Shown here: in pieces, positions 6,670 through 9,865 of the stretch
Numbering within the stretch: position 1 is the first letter of the stretch
How the letters are laid out: the number at the start of each line of letters is the position of its first letter
Source: SVKR01 sp963649145
GTDB lineage: Bacteria > Bacillota > Clostridia > Oscillospirales > Oscillospiraceae
Assembly (NCBI GenBank): GCA_963649145.1
Contig: CAVJGI010000077.1
Span: 1 to 9,865, forward strand
Direction: 5' to 3'
DNA: 9,865 bases
The notes under the pieces: generated by a model
What the model saw: only the letters and a program-made list of their open reading frames with translations
What the model was told of the DNA's origin: nothing
The model's database searches: none
Translations under genes and position numbers: made by a program

Positions 6670-7779
6670 TTACTCCCCCGCCTTCAGGCGCACCGGCAGG
6701 ATCATGTAGAGGAAGCCCTCCGTCCCGTCCGCCGGGGTGATGACGCAGGGGGAGGAGCCGGTGTTGAGGTTGACCTTGACCTCGTCCGCGGGAGCCGCCT
6801 TCAGCGCGTCGAGCAGGTAGCGGTTATTGAAGCCGATCTCGATCTCGCCGCCGTCGCCGTCCACCATGCAGACGTCCTCCGCCTTGCCGAGCGCCGTGGC
6901 GCAGATAATGTGGATCTCGTTTAAGCCGAAGGTGCAGCGGAGCGGGTTTTTGATCTTGTCGTCGATAATTAAGCTGACGCGCTCGACCGTGCGCTGGAGG
7001 AAGTGGCGGTCCGCCGTGACGGAGATGTTGAAGGTGCTCGGAACGGTCTTGCGGTAATTGAGGAACTCGCCCTCCAGACGGCGGGAGAGCAGCACGGTCG
7101 TGCCGATGGTGAAGCTGATGTGCTTGCTGCCGAGCGCGATGCGGACGGGCTCGTCTGTGTCGGCGCAGAGCTTTTCAAGGTCGCCGAGCGCCGTGCCCGG
7201 CACGATGAAGCGGCAATCCTCGCCCGCGCCCTCGACCGTTTCGCGGCGCAGCGCAAGGCGGTAGCCGTCCACGGCGACGACGGTCAGCATCCCGCCGCTG
7301 ATCTCGAAGAGCTCGCCGGTATAGACTGGGCGCGCTTCGTTGTCGGAAACGGCGAAGATCGTCTGGCGGATCATCTCGCCGAGAAGGTTCTGCGGCAGGG
7401 AGACGCCGGTCTGCCCATCAATGCTCGGCAGCTCCGGATAGTCGTTGAAGTCGGTGCCGATGATGGAAAATTCCGAGCTCTCGCAGGAAATGGTGACGTT
7501 TAGCCCCTCGGTCCTGACGGTGACGATCCCGTCCGGCATGGAGCGGACGATATCGCCGAAGATGCGCGCGCCGAGGACGATGCTGCCCTGCTCGGCAACG
7601 TCGGCGTCCACGCGGGTGTAGATGGCTTTTTTGAGGTCGTAGCCCGTGATCTTCAGATTGCCGACGCCCGCCTCTAAAAGCACGCCCTCCAGCGCCGGGA
7701 TCGGGCTCTTCGCGCTCGCCGCCTTCGCCGCGGTGTTGACCGCCTGCTGGAGCACGCTGCGCACACAGGAAAATTTCAT
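6670..7779 (-). CDS. dnaN: DNA polymerase III beta subunit (sliding clamp)
   Basis: DnaN forms a ring-shaped dimer around DNA that tethers DNA polymerase III and binds many repair proteins. The 369 residues fit three clamp folds (about 1-120, 121-245, 246-369). Recognisable blocks are the N-terminal MKFSCVRSVLQQAV, SPIPALEGVLLEA (25-37), FAVSDNEARPVYTG (142-155), VDGYRLALRR (170-179), and the C-terminal MILPVRL near the partner-binding pocket. The ATG is supported by an AAGGAGG site at 7787-7793, 7 bases upstream. It is separated from dnaA by the origin-like gap and probably has its own promoter there, with read-through from dnaA also possible. Nothing looks truncated. Confidence 0.97.
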   Translation of the reverse strand: MKFSCVRSVLQQAVNTAAKAASAKSPIPALEGVLLEAGVGNLKITGYDLKKAIYTRVDADVAEQGSIVLGARIFGDIVRSMPDGIVTVRTEGLNVTISCESSEFSIIGTDFNDYPELPSIDGQTGVSLPQNLLGEMIRQTIFAVSDNEARPVYTGELFEISGGMLTVVAVDGYRLALRRETVEGAGEDCRFIVPGTALGDLEKLCADTDEPVRIALGSKHISFTIGTTVLLSRRLEGEFLNYRKTVPSTFNISVTADRHFLQRTVERVSLIIDDKIKNPLRCTFGLNEIHIICATALGKAEDVCMVDGDGGEIEIGFNNRYLLDALKAAPADEVKVNLNTGSSPCVITPADGTEGFLYMILPVRLKAGE

Positions 7780-7796
7780 ATTGCTGCCTCCTTAGA

Positions 7797-7988
7797 AAGA
7801 AAGATAGATTATATTTTTTAGAAAAAGTCGTATTAGTGAAAACTTTTGTTGAAAAGTTGAAAAACCATAGGATTTTCAAGGCTTTGCGCCGGTAAAAACT
7901 TTTCCGGGTTTTTCACCGCTTTCAAAGCCGACAAACCGGCAAAACTCTTTTCCACCGTTTTCAACAAAAAACTTTTTAGTTTTCAACC
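7797..7988. other. Probable chromosomal origin (oriC): variant DnaA boxes plus AT-rich unwinding stretch
   Basis: The dnaA-dnaN gap is a known oriC site in Firmicutes. Here it holds a dense set of 9-mers related to the DnaA box TTATCCACA. On the plus strand: TTTTCAACC (7980-7988), TTTTCAACA (7958-7966), TTTTCCACC (7948-7956), TTTTTCACC (7909-7917), TTTTCAAGG (7873-7881). On the minus strand: TTTTTCAAC (7856-7864), directly adjoining TTTTCAACA (7847-7855), and TTTTCACTA (7834-7842). None is the canonical 9-mer. Beyond the last box, toward dnaN, the sequence is AT-rich (about 7797-7836). The order paired boxes, triplet-like ladder, AT-rich stretch, dnaN matches the basal unwinding system of B. 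subtilis. GC-skew over the whole replicon is needed for proof. Confidence 0.7.
7808..7836 (-). promoter_or_regulatory. Candidate dnaN promoter within the origin's AT-rich region
   Basis: The minus strand carries a perfect TATAAT (7808-7813) about 15 bases before the dnaN Shine-Dalgarno site. A -35 at the normal 17-base spacing would be CTAATA (7831-7836), a poor match, so activity may depend on a regulator. The hexamer lies in the stretch expected to unwind during initiation. Confidence 0.45.
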
Positions 7989-7993
7989 GTAAA

Positions 7994-7999
7994 TGTCAA
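7994..7999 (-). promoter_or_regulatory. Perfect -35 hexamer TTGACA downstream of dnaA
   Basis: The minus strand reads TTGACA here, about 50 bases past the dnaA stop. The best -10 partner is TAAAAA after only 15 bases (7973-7978), overlapping the box cluster. This may be a second dnaN promoter or chance in AT-rich sequence. Confidence 0.3.
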
Positions 8000-8014
8000 A
8001 AAGCCTCACAGAGC
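7998..8014 (-). terminator. Weak possible terminator after dnaA
   Basis: On the minus strand AGCTC-TGT-GAGGCT forms a short stem with one bulge, followed by TTTTT. It lies about 35 bases past the dnaA stop. The GC palindrome CGGCGCGCCG (8018-8027) just before it may add structure. The stem is short and the T-run is only five, so this is tentative. Confidence 0.25.
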
Positions 8015-8047
8015 TTGCGGCGCGCCGAAGCGGGTTCCGGTTGAGTT

Positions 8048-9367
8048 TTAAGTTTCCCTCGGACGGGAATTGATATTGCTCGTGATGTCTCGGATGGTCC
8101 CGGCGAGGTCGGCGTTATTTTTCATGCTCTCCTCAATCTTCGTGACGGAGAAGGCGATGGTCGCGTGGTCGCGGTTTAAGAACTCGCCGATCGCGTTCAA
8201 GGGCAGGTTCGTCAGGATGCGGATGAGGTACGCCGTAACGTGGCGGGCGTTCGCGATGGTCTTCTGGCGGCTCTGGCCCTTGACCTCCTCCTCGGAGACC
8301 TGATAATAGCGCGCGACCTCGGCGAGGATGCTGTCGGGCGTCGGGACGTAAATGCCGTTCTGGATGACGGTGCGGATCGCCTCGTCGATGATGGCGCGGG
8401 TGATGGGACCCTCCGTGATCTCCTTGTAGGCGGAAAGGCGCTTCACGACGCCCTCCAGCTGGCGGATGTTGCTCGTCAGCTTTTCCGCAATGTACTGCAC
8501 GTTCTCGTCGGAGAGCGCCATGCCGAGGTGTCCCGCCTTGTCGCGGATGATCGCCATGCGCGTCTCCGTGTCGGGGGGCTGCACGTCCGCCATCAGACCG
8601 CCCTCGAAGCGGGTGCGGAGCCGGTCGTCCAGCCGGGCGATCGCCATCGGCGGGCGGTCCGAGGTCAGAACGATCTGGTGGCCCGACTCATAGATGTTGT
8701 TAAAGGTATGGAAAAATTCCTCCTGCGTGCTCTCCTTGCCGGCGATGAACTGGATATCGTCGACGAGGAAGAGGTCCACGTTGCGGTATTTCTTGCGGAA
8801 CTCCTCCGCCTGCCCTTCGCGCAGGGAGTGGACCATCTCGTTCAAGAACTCGTCGCCCTTGATGTAGATGATCTTCGCCTCCGGGTCGTTTTCGTGGATG
8901 GCGGAGCCGATGGCGAGCAGCAGGTGGGTCTTGCCGAGTCCGGAGTTGCCGTAAATGAAAAGCGGGTTATAGGCGCGGCTGCCGGGGTTTTTGACGACGC
9001 CGAGCGCGGCGGCGTGGGCGAACTTGTTGGAGGGTCCGACGATGAAGTTATCGAAGGTGTAGCCGTCCATCTCCGGGAGGCTCTTCTCGTCGCGCTTGCG
9101 CTTGAAGTAGTCGTCCACCTCGTCGCCCGTCAGGACCGTCAGCTCATAGTCGCAGGAAAACAGCTCGTGCAGCGCCTCCTTGATGATGCTGCCGTAGCGC
9201 TGGCGGATGATGTCCCGCTTGAAGGCGCTGGACGTCTGGATCACGAGGCTGCCGTTTTCCAGATCCACGGGCGCGCACTCGCCGAACCAGGTGTTGATGG
9301 AGGTGGTGGTCAGCTCCTGCTTTAGGATCTGCATGATGGAATCCCAGATGTCCTGAATGGAGTTCAT
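8048..9367 (-). CDS. dnaA: Chromosomal replication initiator protein DnaA
   Basis: DnaA is the AAA+ ATPase that binds origin boxes, oligomerises and opens DNA. With the chosen start it has 439 residues, near the usual 440-470. Domain I (1-80) contains the INTWF block; domain II is very short (about 82-100). Domain III shows Walker A GNSGLGKT (140-147), Walker B LFLVDDIQF (199-207), the arginine-finger region RLDDRLRTRF (245-254) and sensor II SNIRQLEG (299-306). Domain IV (about 340-439) has the signature NRDHATI (398-404). The start at 9367 has AAAGGGAG 10 bases upstream and gives the normal N-terminus MNSIQDIWDSI. An in-frame ATG at 9400 is possible but weaker; one at 9454 lies upstream of the promoter -10 and is unlikely. 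Odd points: the usual FGGRDHTTV is one residue shorter and altered at DNA-contact positions. Confidence 0.97.
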   Translation of the reverse strand: MNSIQDIWDSIMQILKQELTTTSINTWFGECAPVDLENGSLVIQTSSAFKRDIIRQRYGSIIKEALHELFSCDYELTVLTGDEVDDYFKRKRDEKSLPEMDGYTFDNFIVGPSNKFAHAAALGVVKNPGSRAYNPLFIYGNSGLGKTHLLLAIGSAIHENDPEAKIIYIKGDEFLNEMVHSLREGQAEEFRKKYRNVDLFLVDDIQFIAGKESTQEEFFHTFNNIYESGHQIVLTSDRPPMAIARLDDRLRTRFEGGLMADVQPPDTETRMAIIRDKAGHLGMALSDENVQYIAEKLTSNIRQLEGVVKRLSAYKEITEGPITRAIIDEAIRTVIQNGIYVPTPDSILAEVARYYQVSEEEVKGQSRQKTIANARHVTAYLIRILTNLPLNAIGEFLNRDHATIAFSVTKIEESMKNNADLAGTIRDITSNINSRPRET

Positions 9368-9426
9368 GTCGTTCTCTCTCCCTTTGATCTCTTGCTGCAT
9401 GGGTGTAAAATCCCCTATCTTAATTA

Positions 9427-9455
9427 TTTTACCACAGCGCTGTGAAAAACACAAG
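9427..9455 (-). promoter_or_regulatory. Probable dnaA promoter
   Basis: On the minus strand TTGTGT (9450-9455, half-match to TTGACA) is followed by exactly 17 bases and TAAAAT (9427-9432, five of six to TATAAT). Predicted transcription start is near 9420, giving a leader of about 50 bases to the chosen ATG. The spacer contains a palindrome and a DnaA-box-like TTTTTCACA (9442-9450), so autoregulation is plausible. Confidence 0.6.
9434..9445. promoter_or_regulatory. Perfect 12-base palindrome in the dnaA promoter spacer (possible operator)
   Basis: CACAGCGCTGTG is exactly self-complementary and sits wholly between the predicted -35 and -10. A dimeric repressor bound there would block RNA polymerase. 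The palindrome is too short to act as an RNA hairpin and lies upstream of the predicted start site. The regulator is unknown. Confidence 0.5.
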
Positions 9456-9513
9456 AACTATATATAAATATAGTATCAGTTTTTTGAGCTCCCAAGGGAG
9501 GCTATGGCAATGC

Positions 9514-9548
9514 GGTTTTCCCCCGGTTTCCGCCGGGAATCGAAAACC
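9514..9548. repeat. Two-tier hairpin upstream of dnaA
   Basis: GGTTTTC (9514-9520) pairs with GAAAACC (9542-9548), and inside it CCCGG (9522-9526) pairs with CCGGG (9533-9537). Between the stems lies an unequal internal loop. It lies within the 9456-9771 stretch, which holds no credible gene; the T-run (9612-9621) in this stretch is not next to a stem. Confidence 0.55.
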
Positions 9549-9651
9549 TTCTCCCCAACCGGGGGGTCCGTCCGGGGGCGGAATTGCTGCAAGTGATGCA
9601 AGAAAAATTTTATTTTTTTTTAAATGCCACAGTGTCCGCGGGAACCCCTCC

Positions 9652-9756
9652 ACCGCTTCGCGGTCCCCCTCCCCTTTCAGGGGAGGCAAGGGCTGGTGCT
9701 TTCCTTCTTGGCGGCAGCAGGATCCGACGCGCATGTCCTTGGCTCCCCTGAAAGGG
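9652..9756. repeat. Intergenic palindromic repeat unit with inverted second copy
   Basis: Two stem-loops adjoin: ACCGC-TTC-GCGGT (9652-9664) and CCTCCCCT-TTC-AGGGGAGG (9668-9686). The stretch 9672-9691 recurs as its reverse complement at 9737-9756 with one mismatch in 20. The second copy lacks the bases that would complete the strong stem: after CTCCCCTGAAAGGG it runs into unrelated sequence. The pattern resembles dispersed palindromic repeats of gut Clostridia, and reading frames across it give spurious peptides. Family name not assigned. Confidence 0.65.
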
Positions 9757-9771
9757 CACCCCGGCAGAAAG

Positions 9772-9864
9772 TCAACCAAGTGCAACCCCCGCAAGTTCGG
9801 CTGGGGAGAGCCAGTCGAAGATTTTTCTCGGCCTCTGGTTGATGAGGTCCACGACCTCCTGAAG
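9772..9864 (-). CDS. IS30-like transposase, C-terminal end only (runs off window)
   Basis: The last 30 codons of a minus-strand gene lie at the right edge. The translation contains VVDLINQRPRKIF followed by DWLSPAEL, then a TGA stop. The order N-x-RPRK, then a W-x-(T/S)-P-x-E block, is the hallmark end of the DDE catalytic region of IS30-family transposases; the E of VVDLIN may belong to the helix carrying the catalytic Glu, but the window is too short to assign it. GC-rich sequence near the stop (GTTGCACTTGGTTGAC, 9772-9787) may be part of the terminal inverted repeat, as often happens in this family. Whether the element is intact cannot be seen. A related rve-type integrase is the main alternative. 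Confidence 0.7.
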   Translation of the reverse strand, partial: LQEVVDLINQRPRKIFDWLSPAELAGVALG

Positions 9865-9865
9865 G
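9772..9865 (-). mobile_element. Right-edge insertion sequence (IS30-like), partial
   Basis: Inferred from the transposase tail. The inner end of the element is probably close to the stop codon, near 9765-9787, but I cannot confirm a terminal inverted repeat without the other end. It sits about 320 bases from the dnaA promoter. Confidence 0.5.

Noticed and set aside
5599..6924. 441-codon open frame on the plus strand
   Set aside because: Antisense to recF, the S4 gene and part of dnaN; no ribosome site or domain, another GC-driven shadow.
8240..9325. 361-codon open frame on the plus strand
   Set aside because: Antisense to dnaA with the same biased composition and no family resemblance.
9368..9454. 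Upstream in-frame extension of dnaA (29 extra residues)
   Set aside because: The extra ATG lies within or upstream of the predicted promoter, lacks a ribosome site and adds residues not seen at DnaA N-termini.
9429..9794. 121-codon minus-strand frame upstream of dnaA
   Set aside because: It overlaps the transposase tail, the palindromic repeats and the dnaA promoter; the peptide is what such repeats give by chance.

Overview
The window is the replication-origin region of a bacterial chromosome, almost certainly a high-GC member of the Clostridia (an Oscillospiraceae-like gut Firmicute; genus not resolved). The evidence is the gene order dnaA - dnaN - S4-domain gene - recF - remB-like gene - gyrB - gyrA (the Bacillus/Clostridium origin order), the short Firmicute-type GyrB, strong AAGGAGG-type ribosome sites, and GC-rich coding sequence. 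All seven genes read on the minus strand, from right to left.

Layout, right to left. At the right edge (9772-9864) is the 3' end of an IS30-like transposase. A 317-base stretch of hairpin-rich intergenic repeats follows (9456-9771). Next is a probable dnaA promoter (9427-9455) whose spacer holds a perfect 12-base palindrome, then dnaA (8048-9367). The dnaA-dnaN gap (7780-8047) looks like oriC: at least eight variant DnaA-box 9-mers, an AT-rich unwinding stretch with a weak DnaA-trio-like ladder, and a TATAAT box for dnaN. Then come dnaN, a 70-residue S4 protein, recF, a RemB/DUF370 protein, gyrB and gyrA, packed with gaps of 26 bases or less or a 4-base overlap. Two Shine-Dalgarno sites lie inside the last codons of the preceding gene and a third overlaps the preceding stop codon, so the run is probably one operon with translational coupling. 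The left 553 bases hold no credible gene. They contain a candidate gyrA terminator and a large imperfect inverted repeat (about 430 bases) with several internal hairpins.

How the genes work together: DnaA opens the origin, DnaN is the sliding clamp, RecF helps reload replication at gaps, and gyrase (GyrA2GyrB2) removes supercoils ahead of the fork. The S4 protein and the RemB-like protein are small companions commonly conserved at this locus.

I see no previously undescribed multi-gene system. The points most worth a second look are: (1) origin boxes that read TTTTCAAC-like rather than TTATCCAC-like, together with a DnaA whose DNA-binding domain is altered at several known DNA-contact positions; (2) a palindrome inside the dnaA promoter; (3) the large structured inverted repeat left of gyrA; (4) GyrA Ala94 and GyrB Trp459 at positions tied to fluoroquinolone response.
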